Below are positions 1-8,282 of a stretch of 64,000 nt of DNA, in pieces. Position 1 is the first letter of the stretch. Every line of letters begins with the position of its first letter. Origin of the DNA: Photobacterium gaetbulicola Gung47 (GTDB lineage Bacteria; Pseudomonadota; Gammaproteobacteria; Enterobacterales; Vibrionaceae); NCBI GenBank assembly GCA_000940995.1, contig CP005974.1:1612001-1676000 (forward strand), in the 5' to 3' direction. The notes beneath the pieces were generated by a model. That model ran no database searches. It was not told the origin of the DNA and was given only the letters and a program-made list of their open reading frames with translations. A program made the position numbers and the translations under genes.

Positions 1-136
1 CGGGCGGGGCCACGGTGGGAAAGATCACACCAACGAGCGTGGCAACGACGAAGCCGACAATGCCTGCGATAAACAGGTTCGCCTGGTAGGGGGTAATACC
101 GGTGGTGATGTAACGGGTCTTCAAACTGTCACGCAT
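1..136 (-). CDS. Membrane protein, 5' end only (partial)
   Basis: Only the first 45 codons lie in the window; the gene reads leftwards off the edge. The start is the ATG at 136-134. The visible protein begins MRDSLKTRYITTG, followed by a hydrophobic, glycine- and valine-rich stretch (about residues 24-42, ending in IFPTVAPP) that looks like a membrane segment. I do not recognise the family from this much sequence. It is divergent from the gene at 535 across about 400 bases of AT-rich DNA. Confidence 0.5.
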   Translation of the reverse strand, partial: MRDSLKTRYITTGITPYQANLFIAGIVGFVVATLVGVIFPTVAPP

Positions 137-534
137 AGTTAATACCGAGCCGTTTTGATCAACTTAAGTATTGTCGAAATGGCAAAAACGATCACCCAAG
201 TTGTGATTTTATCATGAATAATGATTTATTAATTGCATATGGGTATTTATCCAGATGTTTGACGAAGATACAGAAATATCCCGGCATAATCTCATAACAT
301 CTTTTTATTTAGAGCTTTTTTCTGCCAGTCAGAAATAGTCAAAAATGAGAGGTGGTCGCTTATTTTTGAGTATAATCATCTTTTGTTGAGGATGAAATAA
401 CCGTTCGCTGGCATTTCTCTGACATCCTTGGTATAACACGCGCTTACTTTTTCCCGCTGGAACTATCGGTCTGATCGTTATGCAGGTTGATGGATGGTGG
501 TGACTGAAAGTAGTGCAACGGAGTAGGAAATTTA
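137..534. other. Intergenic region between divergent genes
   Basis: About 400 bases without a convincing gene. The left two thirds are AT-rich, as expected for promoters of the two divergent genes. A GGAG-type ribosome site lies near 520 for the gene at 535. I see no clear operator, repeat or RNA structure. Confidence 0.5.
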
Positions 535-945
535 ATGAGAATCTCTCACAAACGTAAAGTTCAGCTGAAACTACAAAAGCGTCTTAAGGGCCTAGTAGTT
601 GAAGCAAAACCAGCAGCAGTGAAAGCTGTTGTGAAAAAAGCACCAACTGCAGAAACAGTAAAAGCTGCTCCAGCGGCAAAACCTGTTGTTGAAGAAAAGA
701 AGCCAGTAGAAGCGGCAGCACCTGTTGCAGCTAAAGTGTCTTTGACTCCAAAACAGCAGCAAGTGCTGGATATTGTGGTTAAGAATGCTGAAGGTATCAA
801 TCCGAAAGGTATTGGTCTTGAGGCTGGCCAGGAAGACAGCAAAGCGGCTTCTTGGGCGACTGGTGCGTTGAAAAAACTGACTGAAGAAGGTTTGGTTGAG
901 CGCATCCAACTGGCAAGCAATAAAGTGCTATACAAAGCGCTTTAA
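535..945 (+). CDS. Hypothetical Lys/Ala-rich protein with C-terminal winged-helix-like region
   Basis: A 136-residue protein in three parts: a basic N-terminus (MRISHKRKVQLKLQKRLKG), a low-complexity linker of Ala, Lys, Pro and Val (about residues 25-65), and a folded C-terminal half whose pattern (LTPKQQQVLDIV, GALKKLTEEGLVERI) resembles a winged helix as in MarR-like DNA-binding proteins. A ribosome site (ggag) precedes the ATG by a normal distance. The basic head and Ala/Lys linker would suit nucleic-acid binding, but that is inference; I know no assigned function. Codon use is strongly biased, as in an abundant protein. Confidence 0.75.
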   Translation: MRISHKRKVQLKLQKRLKGLVVEAKPAAVKAVVKKAPTAETVKAAPAAKPVVEEKKPVEAAAPVAAKVSLTPKQQQVLDIVVKNAEGINPKGIGLEAGQEDSKAASWATGALKKLTEEGLVERIQLASNKVLYKAL

Positions 946-1009
946 TTATTCCCATGCAATGAAGCGCGCTGTTTGATGCAGGGCGATTCGAGCAAGCTTT
1001 GGGTTTGCA

Positions 1010-1062
1010 GCCAGGCCCGTTCCTGATAACGTTCAGGGGCGGGTACTATCCCTCCCTATTTT
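1010..1062 (+). terminator. Weak candidate terminator
   Basis: An imperfect inverted repeat (cccgttcctga / ttcaggggcggg) follows the gene at 535-945, then a pyrimidine-rich run with a few T. The stem has mismatches, so this is tentative. Confidence 0.3.
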
Positions 1063-1245
1063 ATTTGGCAGCTACTGCCACCAGCCACACTTATGAGATT
1101 GTCTCAAAATTGCGTTAATGAGTAACTCAATGATAAACGTGTTGCATTCTCCTGTCGTAATGTCTCATCTCTGCTATAACTTATTATAAATAGACACCCA
1201 TCAGTAACGTCTTGGTTTCCAGGATGTGTGTGCGGAGGCGAGTTT

Positions 1246-1551
1246 ATGACAATGATAAGTGCTAGAGAGTTCTCCGATTGGTTACGCGTTCGTTTTGCTA
1301 ATGAAGATCAAGGCGTGAGTTTGACCCGGGAAGACATCAACCAGCTTACGGGGCGCCAGAGCTTTTCACTGGGATTTGTAAACGACATCCATTATGAACT
1401 CATGCAGCATGGTATGGCATTTGTCACTGATACGTCACGAGAGATTTTCTATTTGATCCCTGTGACCAACAAACCTTGGCGCGAGCAGTTGGAGCATCAA
1501 TACGAACGAGAGCTTTTCTGCAACGTGCTGCCATTGGACAAGTCTGGTTAA
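1246..1551 (+). CDS. Hypothetical protein, 101 residues
   Basis: Small soluble protein without signal peptide or membrane segments. I chose the ATG at 1246 because ggagg (1234-1238) sits at good distance before it; the upstream GTG at 1228 in the same frame would put that site inside the gene. The protein begins MTMISAREFSDWLRVRF and contains several aromatic and acidic positions but no motif I recognise. It stands alone before a strong terminator and faces aspC on the other strand. Function unknown. Confidence 0.65.
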   Translation: MTMISAREFSDWLRVRFANEDQGVSLTREDINQLTGRQSFSLGFVNDIHYELMQHGMAFVTDTSREIFYLIPVTNKPWREQLEHQYERELFCNVLPLDKSG

Positions 1552-1573
1552 CCTATTTAGGTCTCAGCATAAA

Positions 1574-1597
1574 AAACGGGCGCAATCGCGCCCGTTT
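1574..1597. terminator. Bidirectional intrinsic terminator between convergent genes
   Basis: A perfect stem (aaacgggcg / cgcccgttt) with a six-base loop, A-rich on the left and T-rich on the right, between the gene ending at 1551 and aspC ending at 1621. It can serve both strands. Confidence 0.85.
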
Positions 1598-1620
1598 GTC
1601 GTTTTTGCCAAGTTAGGCGA

Positions 1621-2811
1621 TTAAAGTACCGCCGCGATACCTTTACACAGTGGCTGCATGTTTGCTTTGGTCATGCCGGCAACGCTGATACGGCCAGAGC
1701 CAACGATATAGATACCGAACTCGTCTTTCAGGCGGTTAACCTGCTCTTTGCTCAGGCCTGAGAAAGAAAACATACCGTTTTGACGTTCGATAAAGCTGAA
1801 ATCGGCCTCGACACCCAGATCTTTTAGGGTCTGCACAAACAGGGTACGCATTTCCTGAATGCGGTCACGCATGTCGGCGACTTCCACTTCCCATTCGGCG
1901 CGCAGGGCGGCGTCGTTCAAAATCTCGGTCACGATCGCCGCACCGTGCGCTGGTGGGTTAGAGTAGATCACGCGGGCAATACTCTTTACCTGGCTGAACG
2001 CGGTCGTGGCCTCGGTGCTGTTTTTGGCGACAAGGGTGAATGCACCGACTCGCTCGTTGTATAGACCGAAGTTCTTCGAGAACGAGCTGGCAATCAGTAG
2101 CTCTTCGCAAAGGTCAGCAAAAATACGCAGGCCTTGGGCGTCTTCCTCTACCCCTTTGGCAAAGCCTTGGTAGGCAAAATCAAACATAGGTAGCAGTTGC
2201 TTCTCTTTGCACAGTTCCGCGAGCTGTTGCCACTGGGGTGCCTGTGGGTCGATACCGGTTGGGTTGTGGCAGCAGCCGTGCAGCAGGACTACGTCACCAG
2301 GGGCCGCTTGGGCGAGGTCTGCCAGTGCTGCGTCAAAGTCCATGTCTTTGCTTTGCGCGTCGTAGTAGCTGTATTGCACCGTCTCTAGGCCCGCAGCGGT
2401 GAATACACCGTTGTGGTTGGCCCATGTCGGGTTGCTGATCCATACTTTTACGTCGCCTAGCTGGCGCTTGATAAATTCAGCAGCCAGGCGAAGGGCACCG
2501 GTACCGCCAGGGGCCTGGGCGGTCTGCGCACGTTTTGAAGAGATGATTGGCGAGTCGGTGCCAAACAGCAGCTGCTGTACAGCCAGACCGTATTCTGCCG
2601 TGCCGGGAATACTTAGGTATGATTTGGTGGTTTCTTTTTCCAGCAAAATCGCTTCGGCTTTTTTCACTGTGGCCAGAACAGGGGTATTGCCTGATTCGTC
2701 TTTGTAGATACCGACGCCAAGGTTAATTTTCTCCGGGCGGGTGTCTTGTTTGAACTCTTCAGTTAATCCAAGGATCGGGTCGGCGGGTGCAGCAGAAATT
2801 TTCTCAAACAT
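1621..2811 (-). CDS. aspC: Aspartate (aromatic) aminotransferase
   Basis: PLP-dependent class I aminotransferase, 396 residues, the usual length. It moves the amino group between aspartate or aromatic amino acids and 2-oxoglutarate in the cytoplasm. The N-terminus MFEKISAAPADPILGL matches the AspC family; this fixes the ATG at 2811 rather than a TTG two codons upstream. Visible landmarks are the PLP-phosphate loop (PGGTGALR), the HNPTG motif, the PLP lysine in SSFSKNFGLYNERVG (about residue 245) and the substrate carboxylate arginine in GSGRISVAGM near the C-terminus. It is a single-gene unit with a shared terminator. TyrB-like specificity cannot be excluded. Confidence 0.93.
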   Translation of the reverse strand: MFEKISAAPADPILGLTEEFKQDTRPEKINLGVGIYKDESGNTPVLATVKKAEAILLEKETTKSYLSIPGTAEYGLAVQQLLFGTDSPIISSKRAQTAQAPGGTGALRLAAEFIKRQLGDVKVWISNPTWANHNGVFTAAGLETVQYSYYDAQSKDMDFDAALADLAQAAPGDVVLLHGCCHNPTGIDPQAPQWQQLAELCKEKQLLPMFDFAYQGFAKGVEEDAQGLRIFADLCEELLIASSFSKNFGLYNERVGAFTLVAKNSTEATTAFSQVKSIARVIYSNPPAHGAAIVTEILNDAALRAEWEVEVADMRDRIQEMRTLFVQTLKDLGVEADFSFIERQNGMFSFSGLSKEQVNRLKDEFGIYIVGSGRISVAGMTKANMQPLCKGIAAVL

Positions 2812-3399
2812 TGTCAATCATCCATGCTGGTAATGGTAAGGGGTCAATATGTTCTTTATACCTTTTAACACCGGCGATTGACAAGAAATTGTAACATCTT
2901 AGCCAAATAAAATATGATAGCAGTGAAATGTCATTAGTTCTCGCTAACATTTGCACAAAACGGTCAAACTCTCCTCGTTGTTCTTTGCAAGAAAATTACA
3001 ACAAAAATCATAGAACTACTGGTGTTTTGTGCGTCAAATCTCATTGAAACTGTATAAATTTCATCTAAAAACGTAATTAAATTAAAAATCGATGATGCAA
3101 GTGTACCCCTATGTGAAACCGATCACAGATGGTAGGGGTGGGGTTGTCATAGCATTGCTCCCCGATGGAAATCGGTCAAATGTGATGATCTGGGCCTGAT
3201 TGGGCGATGTAAACATAGAAAAATCCTGTTTTCACCGCCAATAGTTAAGGAACATACTAATATCCCTAAGTTACCTCTCAATCCTTTTTTTGAGGTCGCT
3301 AGTGGATGAGCGTAATGAGGATCATCTGGTTTGTCCGAATGTTGTAAATCTGCTGCAGTTTCAATGTGTTTTGCAGCAGGCAGTATCGGGGAACACTCA
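2812..3399. other. Divergent promoter region (aspC / MFS carrier)
   Basis: About 590 bases without a gene. It is AT-rich near 2880-3100 and holds one perfect CRP site at 3112-3127. The bases after it are the presumed promoter and a roughly 240-base leader of the carrier gene at 3400. Confidence 0.55.
3112..3127 (+). promoter_or_regulatory. CRP-cAMP binding site
   Basis: TGTGA at 3112-3116, six bases, then TCACA at 3123-3127: both halves match the CRP consensus exactly. A weak -10-like tagcat at 3150-3155 would place CRP near -41.5, a class II activator position. The target is most likely the sugar-type carrier at 3400. Confidence 0.75.
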
Positions 3400-4761
3400 A
3401 TGGAAAAGCCACGCCTTACGTTTTGGCAGATATGGAATATGAGCTTCGGCTTTATGGGGATTCAATTTGGCTTCGGTTTGCAAAATGCCAATGTAAGCCG
3501 AATTTTTGAAACCCTGGGAGCTAGCATTGATCAAATCCCTATTCTTTGGATAGCAGCACCACTTACGGGCTTGTTAGTTCAGCCCATTATTGGTTACTTC
3601 AGTGACCGTACCTGGACGGTACTTGGCCGCCGTCGTCCTTATTTTCTCTGTGGTGCCATAGCCTCCTCACTCGCGCTGATTATCATGCCGTATTCCCCGT
3701 ACCTGTGGGTGGCTGCCGGCATGCTGTGGATTTTGGATGCGTCTATCAATATCTCGATGGAGCCTTTCCGTGCCTTGGTGGCCGATAACCTTCCCTCTGA
3801 GCAGCGAACCCAAGGGTTTGCGGTGCAGACCTTCTTTATCGGTGTCGGCTCGGTGGTGGCATCAGCGATGCCCTATTTGTTGAGCAATGTATTCGACGTT
3901 GCCAATACTGCCCCGGCAGGTGAAGTGCCATCATCGGTCAAGATTTCTTTCTTGTGTGGGGCCGTGGTGTTTGTGGCGTCTATTCTCTGGACGGTGATCC
4001 GTACCAAAGAATACTCACCGCAACAGTTGGCGGCTTTTCACAATACAGCGCCGCAACAGGAGGAAGAAAAGGCCAGCTTGCAAGCGATTTTGTCTGATAT
4101 CAAGGCGATGCCTAAGACAATGATGCAGTTGGCGGTGGTACAGTTTTTCTCTTGGTTCGCTTTATTTGCAATGTGGATTTACACCACATCGGCAGTTACC
4201 TCGCAAATTTTCGGCACCACGGATACTAGTTCGGCGTTGTATAACGAAGGGGCCGACTGGGTCGGCTTGTGTTTTGCCGCATATAACGGTATTTCGGCGC
4301 TGGCGGCCTTCGCTCTTCCTTGGTTGGCGCAGCGCACCAGCCGTAAGTTTGTCCATAGCTTCTCGTTGATCATCGGTGGCTTGAGCCTGGCATCGATTTC
4401 CCTCATCCATAATCCTGCCATGCTGATGGTCAATATGGTGGGTATTGGCTTGGCTTGGGCGAGTATCTTGTGTATGCCTTATGCCATTTTGGCCGGTGCC
4501 CTGCCAGTGAACAAGATGGGCTTCTATATGGGGGTCTTTAACTTCTTTATCGTATTGCCACAAATTCTGGCGGCGGGGATCCTGGGCTTCTTTACCCGTT
4601 GGGCGTTCGATGGCAATACCATGATGGCGATTGTGCTTGGCGGCGCGTCAATGATCTTCGCTGGCCTTGTGGTATGTATCGTGAAAGACGAAGACGAGCC
4701 GAATAACGTTGAGTCTAACGAGAAACAGATGGTCACAGCTTCAGAGGGAGTAACCGTTTAA
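3400..4761 (+). CDS. MFS sugar transporter (GPH/SLC45-like)
   Basis: A 453-residue inner-membrane carrier with about twelve hydrophobic segments. The N-terminus (PRLTFWQIWNMSFGFMGIQF) and the loop sequence SDRTWTVLGRRRPYFL between helices 2 and 3 are typical of sucrose/maltose-type carriers of the GPH/SLC45 group, which import disaccharides with cations. ATG 3400 is preceded by gggga; an in-frame TTG at 3331 has no support. The perfect CRP site upstream fits a carbon-source transporter. No sugar-cleaving enzyme is adjacent, so the substrate remains open. Confidence 0.85.
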   Translation: MEKPRLTFWQIWNMSFGFMGIQFGFGLQNANVSRIFETLGASIDQIPILWIAAPLTGLLVQPIIGYFSDRTWTVLGRRRPYFLCGAIASSLALIIMPYSPYLWVAAGMLWILDASINISMEPFRALVADNLPSEQRTQGFAVQTFFIGVGSVVASAMPYLLSNVFDVANTAPAGEVPSSVKISFLCGAVVFVASILWTVIRTKEYSPQQLAAFHNTAPQQEEEKASLQAILSDIKAMPKTMMQLAVVQFFSWFALFAMWIYTTSAVTSQIFGTTDTSSALYNEGADWVGLCFAAYNGISALAAFALPWLAQRTSRKFVHSFSLIIGGLSLASISLIHNPAMLMVNMVGIGLAWASILCMPYAILAGALPVNKMGFYMGVFNFFIVLPQILAAGILGFFTRWAFDGNTMMAIVLGGASMIFAGLVVCIVKDEDEPNNVESNEKQMVTASEGVTV

Positions 4762-4786
4762 CCTCAAGCGCTGTGAGCATTAATAG

Positions 4787-4809
4787 GGCCAGCTTGTCAG
4801 CTGGCCTTT
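4787..4809 (+). terminator. Intrinsic terminator
   Basis: Perfect 8-base stem ggccagct / agctggcc with loop tgtc, followed by ttt, 26 bases after the MFS stop codon. Confidence 0.75.
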
Positions 4810-4837
4810 ATCGTTACGGGAAAGCGATGGCCATCAC

Positions 4838-5587
4838 TTAGCTAAACTTCGCTGGCCGCTTTTGCAGAAAAGCGCTGACGGCCTCTTTGGCTTCGTCACT
4901 TCTGATCCGTTTGATCAGCTCAACGTTTTCGTCCTCAATGGTTCTTAGCAGGCGTGCTTTGTCTTGCCGGCTGAGCATACGCTTACTGATCCGCATGGCT
5001 TTAGGAGGCAACTGGCTGATTTGTTCAGCGCACTGGAAGGCCAAGTCGTCAGGGGTTTGGCTAATCTGATTGATAAAACCCAACGCGAGCGCTTCCTCTG
5101 CGGTCATCGGCGCTCCGAGCAATAACATTTCTTTGGCTTTTCTCTGGCCGACAACCTTTACAAACTCAGTGCTCGATGCCATCTCAGGGCAAAGCCCCAA
5201 ATGGACAAACGGCGTTTTGAAAACGGCCGAGGGCGAACTATAAACCACATCGACAAACTGCAGCATCGTGGTACCTATGCCAACCGCCGGGCCTGAAACC
5301 GACGCGACGATGGGGATTTCGCATTCTACCAATGACTTCATGAAGCGTTCGCCATGAAAGTCAGCCATACCCTGTGAGATGGCGACAAAATCTTGCATGT
5401 CATTACCACCACAAAATATCTCCGGCAGTCCACGCAATACAATCACCCGTGTTTCCGGTGATTGGTTGGCTTGGTTCAGGGTATCGGCCAGGGTGTGGTA
5501 CATCGCTTGATTCAACGCGTTTTTGGCATCAGGGCGGGTGAGCTGGATATCAAGAATGGGTCCATTGTGGGTAATGCGGATGTCCAT
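4838..5587 (-). CDS. Enoyl-CoA hydratase/isomerase (crotonase) family protein
   Basis: A 249-residue cytoplasmic crotonase-fold protein. These enzymes add water to, or shift the double bond of, acyl-CoA thioesters, mostly in fatty-acid or aromatic-acid breakdown. The oxyanion-hole region FCGGNDMQDF (about residues 62-71) and VSGPAVGIG (about 105-113) are present; a glutamate in LGLCPEMASS (about 136-145) sits where an active-site acid is expected. The ATG at 5587 is preceded by aaggaaag; an upstream in-frame ATG has no ribosome site. It stands alone, so its pathway cannot be told from context. Confidence 0.85.
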   Translation of the reverse strand: MDIRITHNGPILDIQLTRPDAKNALNQAMYHTLADTLNQANQSPETRVIVLRGLPEIFCGGNDMQDFVAISQGMADFHGERFMKSLVECEIPIVASVSGPAVGIGTTMLQFVDVVYSSPSAVFKTPFVHLGLCPEMASSTEFVKVVGQRKAKEMLLLGAPMTAEEALALGFINQISQTPDDLAFQCAEQISQLPPKAMRISKRMLSRQDKARLLRTIEDENVELIKRIRSDEAKEAVSAFLQKRPAKFS

Positions 5588-5891
5588 GTCAGCTTTCCTT
5601 AAGTGGTAGGATGAGTTGTTTTGCCTATTAATCATGGACAAGGCAGGACAATAAGACAATTAAATCTCGGCGGGCAAGATCCCAAAATAGGGTACGCGTT
5701 ATATGGCGATAGGCCTTTGAAAGGCAGGATGAGGGTGTTGGCGGTCTATTGGCATTAGCGGTGCCATTGTCTTGCCGGAGGAAGATATTGAAGTACTTAA
5801 AAAATTATAAGTGTGATTAGATTGTGTTTAGCTCATGGCTGACCCACCCAAAGCGGCGTGTCAGCACTCATCGCTCGTAAAGGGCAGGCAA
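5588..5891. other. Intergenic region without visible feature
   Basis: About 300 bases between two minus-strand genes. It must hold the crotonase promoter on the minus strand, but I see no clear -35/-10 pair, repeat or hairpin. Confidence 0.4.
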
Positions 5892-6110
5892 CTAAAGGAA
5901 AAAGGTGTCGAGATACAACTGCTCGACTTCCTTTCTTGCCCACTCGGTGCGGCGCAGGAATTTCAGGCTCGATTTGATACTCGGGTCATTGTTGAAACAG
6001 CGGACTTTGACAATTTGCCCTAGCTCTTCCCAACCGTAGTGGTCGACGAGCTCTTCAAGGATCCTTTGCAGGGTAAGGCCGTGTAATGGGTTGTTTGGTT
6101 GGTGATCCAT
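5892..6110 (-). CDS. VF530 family DNA-binding protein (DUF2132)
   Basis: A 72-residue protein that matches the VF530 family, named from Vibrio fischeri and known from structure work to be a small helical fold with DNA-binding features. The diagnostic core is visible: NPLHGLTLQRILEELVDHYG, then VRCFNNDPSIKSSLKFLRRT with WAR. The start ATG at 6110 begins MDHQPNNPLHG, as in relatives. It is a single gene; no partner is suggested by the surroundings. Confidence 0.88.
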   Translation of the reverse strand: MDHQPNNPLHGLTLQRILEELVDHYGWEELGQIVKVRCFNNDPSIKSSLKFLRRTEWARKEVEQLYLDTFFL

Positions 6111-6242
6111 AGTGTTTCTTTGTGCGCTTGTCTTAATTCGGTCTGGGTGGGCACTATACCAGCTTGGATTATCTAATTAAATCGCGATATTTGTTAGACT
6201 TGACATAACTTCGCAGCAGGCCATGTTGGCAAGGCTGCATTA

Positions 6243-6716
6243 ATGATGGGAAATACTGTGCTCAATAACGATATTTTGCGACGTCTTCGATATACCTTCG
6301 ATTTCAGCGATTCTGAGATGATGGGTATTTTTGCCGCTGCTGAGCATGAGGTTAGCCGTGAGCAGATCAGTGATTGGCTGAAGAGAGAAGAGGAGCCGGC
6401 TTTCAAGAAGTGTACGGATCGCGAGTTGGCGATTTTTCTCAATGGCCTGATCAATGTTAAGCGTGGCAAAAGGGAGGGACCACAACCAGAACCTGAGTCG
6501 CGCTTGACCAACAATATGATTTTCATGAAATTGCGTATTGCGCTGAATTATAAAGCGGAAGATATTCTGGAGATTATGGAAAGTGTCGATTTTCGAATGA
6601 GCCAGCATGAGCTAAGCGCATTTTTCAGAAAGCCCGACAACAAGCATTACCGCGAGTGTAAAGATCAGATCCTGCGTAATTTCCTATTAGGGATGCAGTA
6701 TAAAATCCGCCCTTGA
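6243..6716 (+). CDS. yehS: DUF1456 family protein YehS
   Basis: A 157-residue cytoplasmic protein with two copies of the DUF1456 module. Repeat 1 starts NNDILRRLRYTFDFSD and ends FLNGLINVKRGK; repeat 2 starts NNMIFMKLRIALNYKAEDIL and ends ILRNFLLGMQ. This two-repeat layout and length match E. coli YehS, whose job is unknown. The first ATG (6243) or the next codon (6246) could be used; aagg lies nine bases before the first. A strong terminator follows. Confidence 0.9.
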   Translation: MMGNTVLNNDILRRLRYTFDFSDSEMMGIFAAAEHEVSREQISDWLKREEEPAFKKCTDRELAIFLNGLINVKRGKREGPQPEPESRLTNNMIFMKLRIALNYKAEDILEIMESVDFRMSQHELSAFFRKPDNKHYRECKDQILRNFLLGMQYKIRP

Positions 6717-6757
6717 TTGGCGGCTATTGTTGCGCTGAAATGTTCAGTCAAACAATA

Positions 6758-6786
6758 AACAAGGGCTGCCAATGGCAGCCCTTGTT
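6758..6786. terminator. Bidirectional terminator between yehS and the next gene
   Basis: Thirteen-base perfect stem aacaagggctgcc / ggcagcccttgtt with loop aat, then gtttt on the plus strand; the minus strand is also T-rich beyond it. Confidence 0.85.
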
Positions 6787-6798
6787 GTTTTGAGCGGT

Positions 6799-7431
6799 TT
6801 AACCTGCGCTTTCGTCCAGGCTGATGTCACCTTCATGTTGGTTGAGCAGCATCTTCTGGATGTTGAAACCGCACAGCATCAGGATCAGGCACCAGTTCAG
6901 GAACGGCAATGTGCCTTTTACCATACTCTCGGCCAACTGGGCCGGTTTCCATTGAAAAGTTTCACACAGGCCGTCGATCGTGATGCCGGTAAAGGTGTTG
7001 TCGCCGATGACACGCTTGAACTCTTTTTCCGTCGGCATTTCAAACTGGGTTTTGTTCTTGAAGGCTGTCGGCTTGAAGGCGCGCATGACCTTGCGTGCGT
7101 CGACGTCTATCGGCTGGCCGTTGTTCTGGATGTTCGGCCGGCCTGCCAGTGCAGTCAGGAAGCACCAGCAAGGGTAGGGAATATCGGAGATATTTTCCGG
7201 TTCACGCTTGTAGCGTGACATCCAGTCAGAGAGTTTCTTTTCTTGTAGACCTGTTAAACGGGCGAGGGTAGCGGCATCGTAACCATACTCTTTGAGTAGG
7301 TTGATAATTTCAGCAACTTCGGCAACGAAGGGCTTGGCCCATTGGTTGGCAGGGGCTAGGGTGACATCTCTGATCATGCTGGACTCATTGGCATCTATAG
7401 GGGTGCTTGAGAGGCTCAAGCGCATAGCCAT
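6799..7431 (-). CDS. Hypothetical protein with N-terminal HTH-like segment
   Basis: A 210-residue soluble protein I do not recognise. Residues about 40-75 (EIINLLKEYGYDAATLARLT followed by EKKLSDWMSRYKREP) look like a helix-turn-helix of XRE type, and a second half (FTGITIDGLCETFQWKPAQL) has similar spacing, so it may hold two HTH units. Several starts are possible (7431, 7425 or 7377) and none has a strong ribosome site; I give the longest. A regulatory role is inference only. Confidence 0.65.
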   Translation of the reverse strand: MAMRLSLSSTPIDANESSMIRDVTLAPANQWAKPFVAEVAEIINLLKEYGYDAATLARLTGLQEKKLSDWMSRYKREPENISDIPYPCWCFLTALAGRPNIQNNGQPIDVDARKVMRAFKPTAFKNKTQFEMPTEKEFKRVIGDNTFTGITIDGLCETFQWKPAQLAESMVKGTLPFLNWCLILMLCGFNIQKMLLNQHEGDISLDESAG

Positions 7432-7516
7432 AAGCTTATTCGAAGCGAATGATTAAGTCTATTCTCCAGGCGTTGCCAGTCTTCTTTGACGCATTAGCTG
7501 TATATATATCGGTCAG

Positions 7517-8035
7517 TTAGTCATTGCATGACGTTGGGGGCGGGGGGCTATATCGCTGGCGACGCAATAATAAGACTGGTAGATAAAGGATAGCGTTGAG
7601 GCTTAGTGCCATCACTACACAAATAGCGATGTTTGGTAAATCAATGGGAATACCTGGCTTGAAATGGATTAATACACGTTGCAGCACGTCGGCCCTTAGT
7701 GGGTTAAACATATATAGTGCTTTGTCGATAAGATGACCGCTTGAAAGAGTTTCTAAAGCAGATTCAAGCATGTGGTGCTGCTCGATAACCGCCAATTTTT
7801 GCTCGGCATCGAGCCGAACAATCGAATTTGCTTCTTGGAGTAGGGCCGTAATCATACTTTCGGCACTATCAAAACCATGCTGGCGAGCATTGTATTCGTA
7901 GCGTTTGACTTGCTGGGCGGTTCCGTCATAAAAGCCAGAAAGGTACTGCAGGTAATGATCCGCAAGCATGGGAGTTTGCAGAGTTATTATTAATAGTCCA
8001 CCAAAAATTAGCCTATCAAATATCCTTTTAAACAT
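7517..8035 (-). CDS. DUF2937 family membrane protein
   Basis: A 172-residue protein with one hydrophobic segment at residues 8-25 and a second near 137-158, leaving a periplasmic helical domain between them. The N-terminal pattern QTPMLADHYLQYLSGFYDG is the signature of DUF2937, and the proline-rich C-terminal tail is also seen in that family. Function is unknown. The ATG at 8035 has an excellent ribosome site (ggaggcaat). It is isolated between two minus-strand genes. Confidence 0.75.
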   Translation of the reverse strand: MFKRIFDRLIFGGLLIITLQTPMLADHYLQYLSGFYDGTAQQVKRYEYNARQHGFDSAESMITALLQEANSIVRLDAEQKLAVIEQHHMLESALETLSSGHLIDKALYMFNPLRADVLQRVLIHFKPGIPIDLPNIAICVVMALSLNAILYLPVLLLRRQRYSPPPPTSCND

Positions 8036-8209
8036 ATTGCCTCCATACAGTGAGCTTTATTGAATATAAACGAATTTTATGGATTGTGGAAAATAGCGGC
8101 ACCAGCGAGCAATTTTTTCCACATGTTGTGCGAGAGGGAGGAGTGTGCGCCTATACGTATAATGGGTCGATGAGGTTGGTCCGACGGGCTTTTGCAAGAC
8201 GAAAAACAA

Positions 8210-8235
8210 ACAGGACGAGCATGGGCTCGTCCTGT
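8210..8235 (-). terminator. asnS terminator
   Basis: Eleven-base perfect stem acaggacgagc / gctcgtcctgt with a four-base loop; on the minus strand it is followed by ttgtttttcg. It lies about 50 bases beyond the asnS stop codon. Confidence 0.85.
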
Positions 8236-8282
8236 GAGGTAGATTGACCTATGTTGGAATAGGTTTAGCTTCTAACGCTGAA

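Noticed and set aside
4166..4369. Frames overlapping the MFS gene at 3400-4761 on both strands
   Set aside because: Shadows of a well-supported membrane carrier gene.
8050..8247. Plus-strand reading frame of 65 codons
   Set aside because: No ribosome site, and its 3' part is the asnS terminator hairpin.
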